From positions 1 to 64,000 of the forward strand of contig NZ_KB907225.1 in NCBI RefSeq assembly GCF_000381885.1: DNA of 64,000 nt, written 5' to 3'. Under the pieces are notes generated by a model, which worked only from the letters and a program-made list of their open reading frames with translations, had not been told where the DNA came from and did no database searches. The DNA comes from Actinomadura atramentaria DSM 43919. GTDB lineage: Bacteria > Actinomycetota > Actinomycetes > Streptosporangiales > Streptosporangiaceae. Positions 34,501 through 42,432 of this stretch are shown here, piece after piece. Every line of letters starts with the position of its first letter. Position 1 is the stretch's first letter. Both the position numbers and the translations under genes were made by a program.

Positions 34501-34920
34501 CGGGGAGATCAGCCGCATCGTCGGCTCCAGCGCCTCGCGCAGCGCGTGGTCGCCGAACAGCCGCGCCGCGTACGCGTGGTACGTCGACACCATCGGCTCG
34601 CCGTTGCGCAGGTCGTCGCCGCCGAGGCGGTCCAGCTCGTCGGGCGGCAGCGCCGCCAGCAGCGTGTCGAGCCGCTTGCGGACGCGCGCGGCCAGCTCGG
34701 CGGCGGCCTTGCGGGTGAACGTCAGCCCGAGGACGCGTTCCGGGCGGACGAACCCGTTGGCGACGAGCCACACCACGCGCGCCGCCATCGTCTCGCTCTT
34801 GCCCGACCCCGCGCCCGCGACGACGGCCATCGGCGCCAGCGGCGCCTCGATCACCGCCGCCTGCTCGGCCGTCGGCTCGGGCACGCCGAGCAGCCGCGCC
34901 AGCTCGGCCGGTGAGATCAT
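31591..34920 (-). CDS. adnB: AdnB-type UvrD/REP helicase with RecB-like nuclease domain
   Basis: The 1109-aa protein has an N-terminal SF1A helicase (Walker A VVAGAGSGKSETMA about 33-46, Walker B VVLLDEYQDTSQAQLVLL, GLEWPVVVVPG, AYVAVTRASSLLI) and a C-terminal PD-(D/E)xK nuclease with RYEVVDWKTGALPSG. This matches mycobacterial AdnB in length and layout. AdnA and AdnB form a heterodimeric helicase-nuclease that resects double-strand breaks. Its ATG overlaps the adnA stop by 4 bases (ATGA), so the subunits are translationally coupled. Confidence 0.9.
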   Translation of the reverse strand: MISPAELARLLGVPEPTAEQAAVIEAPLAPMAVVAGAGSGKSETMAARVVWLVANGFVRPERVLGLTFTRKAAAELAARVRKRLDTLLAALPPDELDRLGGDDLRNGEPMVSTYHAYAARLFGDHALREALEPTMRLISPAVAWQLCSRVVDAYDGPMDDVDWTPDTVTKAVMDLSGDLAEHLREPDDVRRVGDWLRERFAALPKPLAAHRDILARQAVRERLLPLVDAYRRAKRGREVMDHGDQMALAARIAARHPEVGMIERSRFSVVLLDEYQDTSQAQLVLLRSLFAGGHPVTAVGDPCQSIYGWRGASAGNLLRFPHDFPRRPAIEGPRGRAAEPAPVRQLSRSFRNGERVLAAAARVQAELRADTRDVPVLVPGAGREGRGRVECALFETVEDEAERIAARIVALHGAEPGVAPDGGPADEPPRWSDIAVLARKRAQFPLLRAALENRGVPVEVVGLGGLLTVPEVQDVVATLRVMHDPAAGASLARLLTGPRWRLGPRDLVALGRRARELARDAARDIERPQDAPAAADEPSGDDPLRRLVTELNQETGSLVDALDDLGEPAAFSPEGYGRLRRLRDELRHLRAQAGLALPDLVAEVERALGLDIEVAARTGLDPVTARADLDAFTDAAAAFAGDAEDATLGAFLAYLKAAESEEFGLAAGRAGETDSVKLLTVHASKGLEWPVVVVPGLAYAPRKDGGPANGSVFPSPPQNATRWTANARVLPFPLRGDRADLPPLRGLDKADLEAFDAACAERDLREERRLAYVAVTRASSLLIATGYRWGRTGRALEPSPFLEEVRAVCLDEGAGTVAAWAPPPEEGATNPLLERGEEGAWPPPPDTGPRHAATVEAARMVEDAIRGRTRPWAGDGLAEPDRLRMTAWARDVELLLAERDRGRAGDGLQVELPAHLTVSSLVALAEDPGALARQIRRPMPRPPAPYARRGTAFHAWLETRWGQQRLLDLDELPGATDEDAAPDSDVDLLRARFEESEWASREPVDVEVPFETMIGDRLVRGRMDAVFRSADGRYEVVDWKTGALPSGAAAAHASVQLAAYRLAWAQLAGAPLEDVSAAFHYVRANRTIRPSDLLDEAGLAALLEAVPAT

Positions 34921-37900
34921 GGGCCGACCCGTTTCCCCTCGTCCTGCACCGGACAGCAGGACCGTACCGGGCAGCTCCGACACTTCTCGTTCGCGCGGGC
35001 CTTGAAGACCTCGCTGGCCATCCCGGACGCGACGATCTCCACGAGCTTCTTCGGCCAGTCCGGGTCGGGGTCCTCGGCGAGCGGGCGCTGCTCCTGCTCG
35101 CGGGCCTTGCGCGTCAGCGAGCCCTTCCCGACCTGGACGAGCTTCGCGCCGCCCGGCTCGATCAGCCCGTGCCGCTCGAACGCGCCCAGCATCACCGCGT
35201 ACTGGTAAACGCCGAGCTGCGGATGCCGGTCCAGCTCGGTCTTCTTCACCGCCGACCCGGACGTCTTCACGTCGATGATGACGGCGCGGCCCTGCGCGTC
35301 CCGTTCGGCCCGGTCGATGCGGCCCTTGATGACGACGCGGCCGAGGTCGACGCGGAACGACTCCTCCAGCGCCACGACCTCGTTGGGGTTGTCGCGGTGC
35401 CAGGACAGGAACTTGTCGACCATCTCGGCCGCCTGCGCGCGCTGTTTCGCCGAGTACCAGCCGCCGCGGAAGTCGAGGTCGTTCCAGATCTCGTCGAGGC
35501 GGCGCGCGACGTCCACCTCGCTCACGCCGTCGTCGGTGCCCGCCATCTCCGCGATGGCGTGGACGACCTTGCCCATCGTGCTGTACTCGTCCGGGCCGCC
35601 CTCCTGCGCGCCGACCGCCGACGTCAGCAGCCAGCGCAGCCCGCACGTGGTGAACGTCTCCACCTGCGACGGCGACACCTGGACGGCCTCGTCCTCCGCG
35701 AACGCCGGGCCCGGGTCCGACAGCGCCGTGATCGCGTACCACTGGTCGGGCCGCGCGCCCCGCACCCCGGCGCGCGCGAGCCGCGCCAGGTGCCCGGCGG
35801 CGGCGCGGCGCAGCGCGGGGGGACGCGCCGGGTCCGCGACGACCGAGCGCAGGTCCGCGACGAGCGCGGGCAGCGACAGCCAGCGCGTCTTCTCGTCCAA
35901 CTGGGACTGCTCCAGCGCGCCCGGCACCAGCTCGTTCAGGAAGCGGGACGGGCGGTCCTCGGCCGCGTCGCCGCCGACCGCCGTCACCACCAGCCGCCGC
36001 CGCGCGCGCGTCGCCGCGACGTAGAACAGCCGCCGCTCCTCGTGCAGCATCTTCGCCGCCATCGACGGCCCCGCGACGCCCTCGCCCAGCACCTCCGCGC
36101 CCGCCGCGTACTCGACCAGCTCCTCGATGCCGAGCAGCGAGCCGCGCAGCCGCAGGTCGGGCCACGCGCCCTCCTGGACGCCCGCGACGACCACGACGTC
36201 CCACTCCAGGCCCTTGGAGCGGTGCGCGGTGAGGATGCGGACGGCCTCGCCGTCGGGGGCGCGCTCGGCGAGGGTGTCGCCCGCGATCTCCTGCGCGGCG
36301 ATGTCGTCCACGAACAGCTCGGGACCGGCGTGCGGGAGGCGGTCCACGAACCGGGCGGCGTGGTCGAACAGGGCGACGACGGCGTCGAGGTCGCGGTCGG
36401 CGGACGCGCCCCGGCCGCCGCCCCGCACGCTCTGCTCCAGCAGCGCGTCGGCGCGGCCGCTCTCGCGCCACACGTCCCACAGGACGTCCTCGGCGGACCC
36501 GCCGCGCTCGGCCGCGCCGCGCGCCACCGCGATCAGGTGCGCGACCCGCTCGGCGGGCGCGCGGACCTTCTCGTGGACGAGCGCCAGCTCCCCCGCGTCG
36601 CTGACGGCCGCGACGAGCAGGTCCCCGAGCGGACGGTTCTTGCCCGCGATCTCCTCCAGGTCGCGCAGCGCGCGTTTGAGGCGGCGCATCGCGAGCGCGT
36701 CCGCGCCGCCGAGCGGGCCCGTCAGCAGGTCCTCGGCGACCTCGCCGTCCAGGTGGCCCTTCTTCAGCGCGGCGCGCAGCAGTTGCAGGAACGGGCGGAC
36801 GGCGGGTTCGGCCATCAGCGGCACGTCGTCGCCGGTGACGACGACCGGGACGCCCGCCTGGCCCAGCGCGCGGCGCAGCGCCGGGACCTGGTTGGCCGCG
36901 CTGCGCACGAGCACCGCCATCCGCGACCACGGGACGCCGTCGAGCAGGTGGGCGCGGCGCAGCTCGTCCGCGATCAGCGCGGCCTCCTGGCTCGCGGAGT
37001 CCGCGACGACGGCGTGGACCTCGCCTTCCTCCGCTTCCGGCGGGTGCAGGAGCGCCCGGTGCTCGGCGCTTCCGGCGGCGGCGGGCAGGCGGTCCGCGAC
37101 GCGGCGGGACGCGGCCAGGATCGCCGGTCCCATCCGGCGGCACGTCCGCAGCGCGACGACCGGCGCGGGACGGCCGTCGAACGTGCGGAAGCGGTCGGGG
37201 AACTCCTGGATGCCGCGCACGTCCGCGCCCCGGAACCCGTAGATCGACTGGTCCGGGTCGCCGACGACGACGAGGTCGCGGCCCTCCCCCGCCAGCCGGT
37301 GCAGCAGTTCCTCCTGCGCGGGGTCGGTGTCCTGGTACTCGTCGACGAACACCGCGTCGTAGGCGTCGCGCTCGCGGACCAGCGCGGTCTCCTCGGCGAG
37401 CGTGCCCGCCGCGAGCTGGATGAGCTGCCCGTAGTCGTACGTCGGGACGGGATCGAGGTCGAACCGCGCCGCGTACCGCTCCATGAACCCGGCGATCGAG
37501 CACCACTCCGGGCGGCCCGCCAGCCGCCCCAGCTCGTCCAGCCGCTCGGGGTGGACGCCGCGTTCGGCGGCGCGGAGCATGAAGTCGCGCAGTTCCTCGG
37601 CGAAGCCGCGCGTGCCCAGCGTCTCGTGGAGGTCGGCGGGCCAGCCCGCCGCGCCGTCCGCGCGCTCGCCCTCCAGCAGCCGCCGGACCTCCAGCAGTTG
37701 CTCGGGGCCGGACAGCAGGCGCGGCGGTTCTTCCTCGTTCTGAATCGCGTCGCGGCGCAGCAGCGCGTAGGCGTAGCTGTGGAACGTCAGCGCGAGCGGG
37801 GTGCGCGTGGTGCGGCGCAGGCGGCCGGTGATGCGCTCGCGCAGCTCGCCCGCCGCCTTGCGGCTGAACGTGAGGACGAGCACGCGCTCGGGGTCGGTTC

Positions 37901-38087
37901 CGCGGTTCTCGATGCGGTCGACGACGGCTTCGACGATCGTGGTGGTCTTGCCCGTCCCCGGCCCGGCCAGCACGAGCAGCGGCCCGCCGCCGTGCTCGAC
38001 GACGCGCCGCTGCCGCTCATCGAGCTGGGGCGCCGCGGCCCGGACGGGACCGGCGCGGCGCACGAGACGATAGGACCCTCCCGACAC
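34917..38087 (-). CDS. adnA: AdnA-type UvrD/REP helicase with RecB-like nuclease domain
   Basis: The 1056-aa partner of AdnB has Walker A LAGPGTGKTTT (about 40-50), FVDEYQDTDPAQEELLHRL, GLEWDVVVVAG and LFYVAATRARRRL, then a C-terminal nuclease with VIIDVKTSGS. Cysteines in TTCGLRWLL and at the extreme C-terminus (CRSCPVRSCC) are placed like the iron-sulfur ligands of AddB-type nucleases. The GTG at 38087 has no clear Shine-Dalgarno; a GTG at 38063 with GGGAGGG upstream is possible. It is the first gene of the adnA-adnB unit. Confidence 0.9.
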   Translation of the reverse strand: MSGGSYRLVRRAGPVRAAAPQLDERQRRVVEHGGGPLLVLAGPGTGKTTTIVEAVVDRIENRGTDPERVLVLTFSRKAAGELRERITGRLRRTTRTPLALTFHSYAYALLRRDAIQNEEEPPRLLSGPEQLLEVRRLLEGERADGAAGWPADLHETLGTRGFAEELRDFMLRAAERGVHPERLDELGRLAGRPEWCSIAGFMERYAARFDLDPVPTYDYGQLIQLAAGTLAEETALVRERDAYDAVFVDEYQDTDPAQEELLHRLAGEGRDLVVVGDPDQSIYGFRGADVRGIQEFPDRFRTFDGRPAPVVALRTCRRMGPAILAASRRVADRLPAAAGSAEHRALLHPPEAEEGEVHAVVADSASQEAALIADELRRAHLLDGVPWSRMAVLVRSAANQVPALRRALGQAGVPVVVTGDDVPLMAEPAVRPFLQLLRAALKKGHLDGEVAEDLLTGPLGGADALAMRRLKRALRDLEEIAGKNRPLGDLLVAAVSDAGELALVHEKVRAPAERVAHLIAVARGAAERGGSAEDVLWDVWRESGRADALLEQSVRGGGRGASADRDLDAVVALFDHAARFVDRLPHAGPELFVDDIAAQEIAGDTLAERAPDGEAVRILTAHRSKGLEWDVVVVAGVQEGAWPDLRLRGSLLGIEELVEYAAGAEVLGEGVAGPSMAAKMLHEERRLFYVAATRARRRLVVTAVGGDAAEDRPSRFLNELVPGALEQSQLDEKTRWLSLPALVADLRSVVADPARPPALRRAAAGHLARLARAGVRGARPDQWYAITALSDPGPAFAEDEAVQVSPSQVETFTTCGLRWLLTSAVGAQEGGPDEYSTMGKVVHAIAEMAGTDDGVSEVDVARRLDEIWNDLDFRGGWYSAKQRAQAAEMVDKFLSWHRDNPNEVVALEESFRVDLGRVVIKGRIDRAERDAQGRAVIIDVKTSGSAVKKTELDRHPQLGVYQYAVMLGAFERHGLIEPGGAKLVQVGKGSLTRKAREQEQRPLAEDPDPDWPKKLVEIVASGMASEVFKARANEKCRSCPVRSCCPVQDEGKRVGP

Positions 38088-38151
38088 AAGAAACGATTTC
38101 AGCAGATGATCGCGACACTTGAGACCGTCCCGCGCCGGGTCAGGCCCGTGG

Positions 38152-38835
38152 TCAGGCTCGCAGGGCCAGCAGGAGGTCCACCCGGTCTTCGAGGGACGAC
38201 AGGTCGCGGCCGGTCAGCTCCTCGATCCGCCGGATGCGGTACCGCAGCGTGTTGACGTGCAGGTTCAGCCGCCGCGCGCACGCCGTCCAGGACCCGGAGC
38301 AGGCGAGGAACTGCGTCAGCGTGCCGAGCAGGTCGCTGCGGTAGCGGCGGTCGTAGGCGGTGATCGCGCCGAGGACCTGCTGCCGGAATCCGCGCCGCGC
38401 CTCGGCGGGCAGCCGGGCGAGCAGCGCGGCGTGCGAGGCGGGGACGGCCGCGCCGGGGTCGCCGGTCTCGGCGTCGAGCCGCCGGACGACGATCGCCATG
38501 ACGCGCGACAGCGTCGTCTCGGCGGGCACGGCGACGAGCGGGACGCCGTAGCGCTCGCAGGCGGCCACCAGGTCGTCGGGGACGGGCGCGGCGGCCTCGC
38601 CCGCGCCGAGCGCCGCGACGCGCCGCGCGGCCAGCGACGCGACGAACGGCACCGAGTCGTACGGCCCGCGCCGCCACATGAGCCCGGTGAGGACGAGCTC
38701 GCCGCCGTCGAGGTAGCGGCTGGGGTCGGGCAGGTCGGTGACGAACACCTGGCGGACGGGCCGGTCCAGCGCGGCGGCGCAGGCGAGCGGCCGGAGCGCG
38801 AGGTCGGGGTCCTCCAGCAGGTCAGCGGTCTTCAC
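38152..38835 (-). CDS. short PucR family transcriptional regulator
   Basis: The 227-aa protein combines an N-terminal PucR-type domain (MKTADLLEDPDLALRPLACA ... ELVLTGLMW, about 1-110) with a C-terminal PucR HTH (LNLHVNTLRYRIRRIEELTG, about 190-210). Typical PucR proteins are about 500 aa with a GGDEF-like or ligand domain between; here they are almost adjacent. The target is unknown. The GTG start at 38835 has no sense-strand Shine-Dalgarno, so the mRNA may be leaderless. A perfect inverted repeat lies 6 bp upstream. Confidence 0.8.
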   Translation of the reverse strand: MKTADLLEDPDLALRPLACAAALDRPVRQVFVTDLPDPSRYLDGGELVLTGLMWRRGPYDSVPFVASLAARRVAALGAGEAAAPVPDDLVAACERYGVPLVAVPAETTLSRVMAIVVRRLDAETGDPGAAVPASHAALLARLPAEARRGFRQQVLGAITAYDRRYRSDLLGTLTQFLACSGSWTACARRLNLHVNTLRYRIRRIEELTGRDLSSLEDRVDLLLALRA

Positions 38836-38841
38836 GGGAGG

Positions 38842-38856
38842 AACGTACGAAACGTT
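38842..38856. promoter_or_regulatory. candidate operator AACGT-N5-ACGTT
   Basis: A perfect 5-5-5 inverted repeat, AACGT ACGAA ACGTT, lies 6 bp upstream of the PucR-family GTG start. The location suggests autoregulation or promoter overlap. No binding data are implied. Confidence 0.45.
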
Positions 38857-38915
38857 TGTTCGGGGCAGGTGCCCGGCGCGTTACGAGCAGGAAACACGTA
38901 CCTCCTTCGCCCGGT

Positions 38916-39248
38916 TTATTTGGGATTGTCCCCCGGGAAGTCGCCGGTGAACCGCGCGCGCCGCATGTCGACGCGGCGGCCGTCCGGGCGCAGCGGCGTG
39001 CCCTCCGCACGGTACCGGGCGAGCGCGCGGGCCTCGTGGCCGGTCGGCGGACTGCCGTCCGCGCGCAGCACGCGCCACCACGGGACGCCGCCGCCGTACA
39101 GCGACATGACGCGGCCGACCTGGCGCGGGCCGCCCCCGCCGACCAGTTCGGCGACGTCGCCGTAGGCCATGACGCGGCCCGGCGGGATGCGCTCGACGGC
39201 GTCCAGCACGGCTTCGGCGTAGTCGTCCATGCCCGGATTGTCGCTCAT
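38916..39248 (-). CDS. alkyltransferase-like protein (MGMT-family DNA-binding domain)
   Basis: The 110-aa protein has the MGMT C-terminal domain: EAVLDAVERIPPGRVMAYGDVAELVG (winged HTH, in pattern), RQVGRVMSLYGGGVPWWRVLRADG. The catalytic PCHR cysteine of O6-alkylguanine methyltransferases is replaced: the site reads VPWWRV. It therefore fits alkyltransferase-like proteins (ATL), which bind O6-alkylguanine and flag it for nucleotide excision repair. The ATG at 39248 overlaps the upstream mycosin stop (ATGA); an internal ATG at 39230 is an alternative. Its M. tuberculosis relative would be Rv3204. Confidence 0.85.
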   Translation of the reverse strand: MSDNPGMDDYAEAVLDAVERIPPGRVMAYGDVAELVGGGGPRQVGRVMSLYGGGVPWWRVLRADGSPPTGHEARALARYRAEGTPLRPDGRRVDMRRARFTGDFPGDNPK

Positions 39249-40441
39249 CGGAGCCGCCGGCGGCGGAGCAGATCCTGCACGGCCGCGAACATCACGACGG
39301 CGGCGAGCACGCACCCGGCGGACGTCGCCGCGACGACCGCGCCCGAGCGGTGGACGACCTCGACCGGCCGCGCCCGCCCGTCCGCGAACCGCCTCGCCGG
39401 GTCGAGGCCGAGCCCGGCGTCGCGGTTCCCCGCGAGCGCGTCGGCGGCGGCGAGCGCCGCGCGCGCGTCCACCCGCCCGAACCCGACCGACGCGTCGTAG
39501 CCCCGGGCGGGCCGGTGCTGCGCGCCGGTCGTGAGGGCCTGTTCGACGAGCGCGGGCGCGAGCCCCGGATGCCGCGCGCGGATCAGCGCGGCGATCCCGG
39601 ACACGAACGCGGTCGCGGGGCTCGTGCCGTCGCCGATCCAGTACTGGCCGCCCGGCCCCGCGCCGATGATCTGGACGCCGGGCGCGGACACCGCGACGGC
39701 CGTGTTCTTGTTGGAGAACCCCGCGTGCCGCCCGGCCGAGTCCACGGCCGCGACGGAGATGACGCCGGGGAACGACGCCGGGTAGGTGAACCCGCCGCCG
39801 TCCGCGGCCTTCGCTCCCGGCGCGGCGGGGTCCGCGCCGCTGTTGCCCGCCGCCGCGACCACCACGACGTCGCGCGCCAGCGCGTACGCGACGGCGGCGC
39901 GTTCGGCCTTCGTCGGGTACGAGCGGCCCAGCGACAGGTTGATGACGTCCGCGCCGTGGTCCACCGCGTACCGGATGCCGGACGCGATGGCGCCCTCGAA
40001 GCGCGGGTCGCGGGTGAACTCGGCGAACCCCGGCTCGTCGCGCTCCAGGATGACGCGCACCGCCAGCAGCCGGGCCTGCGGCGCGACGCCCAGCACCCCG
40101 TCCGCGCCGCCGATCCCGTGGCCGTGCCCGGCGATGATCGAGGCCATGCTGGTGCCGTGGACGCGGCGCGGCAGGACGCCCGGCGGGTTCGCGCCCGCCG
40201 TGTAGTCGGGGCCCTGCTCGACGCTGCCGGCGAGGTCGGCCTGGTTCTCGTCCACACCGGAGTCCAGGACGGCGACGGTGACGCCCGCGCCCCGGCTCAG
40301 CTCCCACGCGCGCGGGACGTCGAGGGCGGCCAGGACGGGTGCCATCGCGGCGCGGACCTGGTCGGCGCGCGCGGGCGCGGGCCCGACCGGGACGACGGCG
40401 AGCGCGCCGGCCGCCAGAACGGCCCCGACGCGCCTCAACAC
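39245..40441 (-). CDS. mycosin-like S8 serine protease (copy 2)
   Basis: The 398-aa protein has a signal peptide (VLRRVGAVLAAGALAVVPVG), a subtilase domain with the triad AVLDSGVDEN (Asp), RVHGTSMASIIAGHG (His) and GDGTSPATAFVSGIAAL (Ser), and a C-terminal transmembrane helix ending in LLRRRRLR. This is the MycP layout: an extracytoplasmic, membrane-anchored protease. No type VII secretion core gene is in the window. It is paired with an upstream membrane protein and is a paralogue of the mycosin at 41239-42432. Its stop overlaps the ATL start. Confidence 0.9.
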   Translation of the reverse strand: MLRRVGAVLAAGALAVVPVGPAPARADQVRAAMAPVLAALDVPRAWELSRGAGVTVAVLDSGVDENQADLAGSVEQGPDYTAGANPPGVLPRRVHGTSMASIIAGHGHGIGGADGVLGVAPQARLLAVRVILERDEPGFAEFTRDPRFEGAIASGIRYAVDHGADVINLSLGRSYPTKAERAAVAYALARDVVVVAAAGNSGADPAAPGAKAADGGGFTYPASFPGVISVAAVDSAGRHAGFSNKNTAVAVSAPGVQIIGAGPGGQYWIGDGTSPATAFVSGIAALIRARHPGLAPALVEQALTTGAQHRPARGYDASVGFGRVDARAALAAADALAGNRDAGLGLDPARRFADGRARPVEVVHRSGAVVAATSAGCVLAAVVMFAAVQDLLRRRRLR

Positions 40442-40472
40442 GCCCGCTCCCGCCCGGCGCGGGCGGCGGGCG

Positions 40473-41219
40473 TCAGCACGACCACTCCCGGGCGGCGCAG
40501 TCGACGGCGGCGGGGGCGGCGAGGGGTGCGAGGACACCCGCCGCGAGCTGCGCCGCGAGCGGCGGGAGGTCGGGCTGCGGGTTCCTGCCGCGCCGCCGCC
40601 CGTCCGCGTACCCGAGGGTCGCGGCGACGACGTAGGGCCCGCCGGTGCGGACGGCCGCGGTCTGCCGGGCCGCGTCGTCGAACCGGGCCGCGTACGAGCC
40701 GGGGAACGCCAGCGCCCGCACGCCGCGCTTGACCTTGAACGACTTGGCGGCGCGCGCGGCGGACCCCGCGTCCGGCAGCACGACGACGCCGACCGTGATC
40801 GCGAGCGCGCGCTGCCCGTCGAGGTACGTGGCGCGCAGCACGGCACGGCAGCCGAGGCTCGCGAGCGTGTCGGCGAGGGCCGTGTCCACGCCCGAGGGGC
40901 ACGCGGTCCCGGTGTCGACGCCGAGCCGGCGCGCGGTCCCGGCCGAGCCCTGGAGCGTGTAGCGCAGCGACGCGGGGAAGATCCGCCCGGCGGGCCACGT
41001 CCGGTACCGGTTGGCGACCTCGGCGGTGCGGGCGGCGGCGAGTTCGGCGGGCGTCGGGTCGCGGGTCAGCTCGGCGGTGAGCCGCGCCGCCGACAGCGCG
41101 AGGACGGCCGCGCAGCCGACCGCGGCCGCCGCGACGAGCGCGCCGCGCATCCCGCGCCGCGGCTCCGGCTCGTCCGGCGGGCGCTCCAGGTGCGGAGCGG
41201 GGATCTCGGCGCGCGACAC
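40473..41219 (-). CDS. mycosin-associated single-pass membrane protein (copy 2)
   Basis: This 248-aa protein has one N-terminal helix (GALVAAAAVGCAAVLALSAA, about 26-45) and an extracytoplasmic domain with four notable cysteines: TACPSGVD, LGCRAVLRATY, and the C-terminal DCAAREWSC. The same positions recur in the paralogue at 42426-43283, so two disulfides and a C-x4-EWxC tail are conserved. The function is unknown; its constant pairing with a mycosin suggests a partner or substrate. It is followed by the mycosin gene after 31 bp. Confidence 0.75.
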   Translation of the reverse strand: MSRAEIPAPHLERPPDEPEPRRGMRGALVAAAAVGCAAVLALSAARLTAELTRDPTPAELAAARTAEVANRYRTWPAGRIFPASLRYTLQGSAGTARRLGVDTGTACPSGVDTALADTLASLGCRAVLRATYLDGQRALAITVGVVVLPDAGSAARAAKSFKVKRGVRALAFPGSYAARFDDAARQTAAVRTGGPYVVAATLGYADGRRRGRNPQPDLPPLAAQLAAGVLAPLAAPAAVDCAAREWSC

Positions 41220-41238
41220 GACCGGAGCGTAGCGAACC

Positions 41239-42432
41239 TCACGGTCCGGTGGCACGGGCGCGCCGGAGCAGGGCGACGGCGACGCAGAGCCCGACGGCGG
41301 CCCCGCCGATCCCCGCGACGAGCACGACGACGATGAGCGGGCGCATCCACACCGGGCGGTGGATGACGGTGACCGGCCCCGCGTCGCCGGAACCGAAGCG
41401 CCTGCCCGCCGCGAGGCCCGTCTGCGCGCCCGCCCCGGCGAGCCGGTCGGCCGCTGCGAGGGCGCGCGCCGCGCCGACCTGGCCGTTGCCGAGTTCCGGG
41501 GAGTACCCGCCGCCCTGCGCGCTCGTGAGGATCGCCTGCGCGACGACGGCGGGGGCGAGCCCCCGGTGCCGCGCGCGGATCAGCGCGGCGATGCCGGACA
41601 CGACGGCGCTCGCGTCGCTCGTCCCGTCGCTGATGTAGTAGCTGCTGCCCGGCCCGGCGACCGCGAGGCCGACGCCGGGCGCGGCGACGACGGCCGAGTA
41701 GTTCTTGTTGGCGAACGGGGCGTGCGCGCCGCCGGGCGTCGTCGCGGTGACGCCGATGACGCCGAAGAACGACGCGGGATAGGAGTAGGGCGCGAACCCG
41801 TTCTCGTCCAGCTTGGACTGCTTCGTCCCGTCGTTGCCCACGGCCGAGACGACCACGACGTTCTTCTGCACGGCGTAGGCGATGGCCGACCGGTCGCCGG
41901 GGTCGGGGTCGTAGTTGCCGAGCGAGAGGTTGATCACGTCCGCGCCGTGGTCGGCGGCGTAGCGGATGCCGTCCGCGACGGACTCGCGGGCGTCCTCGGA
42001 CGTCTTGTAGCGCGGGTACCCGGTGTCCTCCGGCTCGGCGATCGAGCGGACGGCGAGGATCTTGGCCTGCGGCGCGAGCCCGATGACGCCGGAGGCGTTG
42101 CCCGCGCCGTGCCCGTGGCCCGCGATGATCGACGCCATGCCGGTGCCGTGCAGGCGTTTCGGCGTCGCGGAGCCGTCGATCTTCTTGATCATGTTCGGGC
42201 CGGTGGTGACCGATCCGCGAAGATCGGCCTGGTTCGCGTCCACGCCGCTGTCCACGACGGCGACCGTGACGCCCGCGCCGCGCGTCGTCCGCCACGCCTT
42301 CTCGGCCTCGATGACGCGCAGGAACCCCGACTGCCGCGCGCGGATGTCGTCGGCGGACGCGGGCGGCTGCGGCAGCACCGCGCAGCCGGCGGCGATCCCG
42401 AGGGCCGCCGCGACCCGGAGAGCTTTCAGCAC
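41239..42432 (-). CDS. mycosin-like S8 serine protease (copy 1)
   Basis: The 397-aa protein has a signal peptide (VLKALRVAAALGIAAGCAVL), a subtilase triad AVVDSGVDAN / RLHGTGMASIIAGHG / SDGTSDASAVVSGIAAL, and a C-terminal helix (RPLIVVVLVAGIGGAAVGL) with a short basic tail. The layout is MycP-like. The GTG at 42432 has GGGGAG 6-8 bases upstream and overlaps the preceding membrane-protein gene by 7 bases; a GTG at 42438 is possible. It is one half of the first of two tandem membrane-protein/mycosin modules. Confidence 0.9.
   Translation of the reverse strand: MLKALRVAAALGIAAGCAVLPQPPASADDIRARQSGFLRVIEAEKAWRTTRGAGVTVAVVDSGVDANQADLRGSVTTGPNMIKKIDGSATPKRLHGTGMASIIAGHGHGAGNASGVIGLAPQAKILAVRSIAEPEDTGYPRYKTSEDARESVADGIRYAADHGADVINLSLGNYDPDPGDRSAIAYAVQKNVVVVSAVGNDGTKQSKLDENGFAPYSYPASFFGVIGVTATTPGGAHAPFANKNYSAVVAAPGVGLAVAGPGSSYYISDGTSDASAVVSGIAALIRARHRGLAPAVVAQAILTSAQGGGYSPELGNGQVGAARALAAADRLAGAGAQTGLAAGRRFGSGDAGPVTVIHRPVWMRPLIVVVLVAGIGGAAVGLCVAVALLRRARATGP

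Noticed and set aside
31051..34914. Plus-strand frame of about 1290 codons opposite adnB
   Set aside because: It is antisense to the clear helicase-nuclease gene, with shadow-type composition and no domains.
31591..37506. Minus-strand frame of 1971 codons spanning both helicase genes
   Set aside because: From 34920 down it is the real adnB; its upstream part is an out-of-frame shadow of adnA.
34911..38255. Plus-strand frame of about 1110 codons opposite adnA
   Set aside because: It has the same antisense shadow pattern; the minus strand carries the recognisable helicase motifs.
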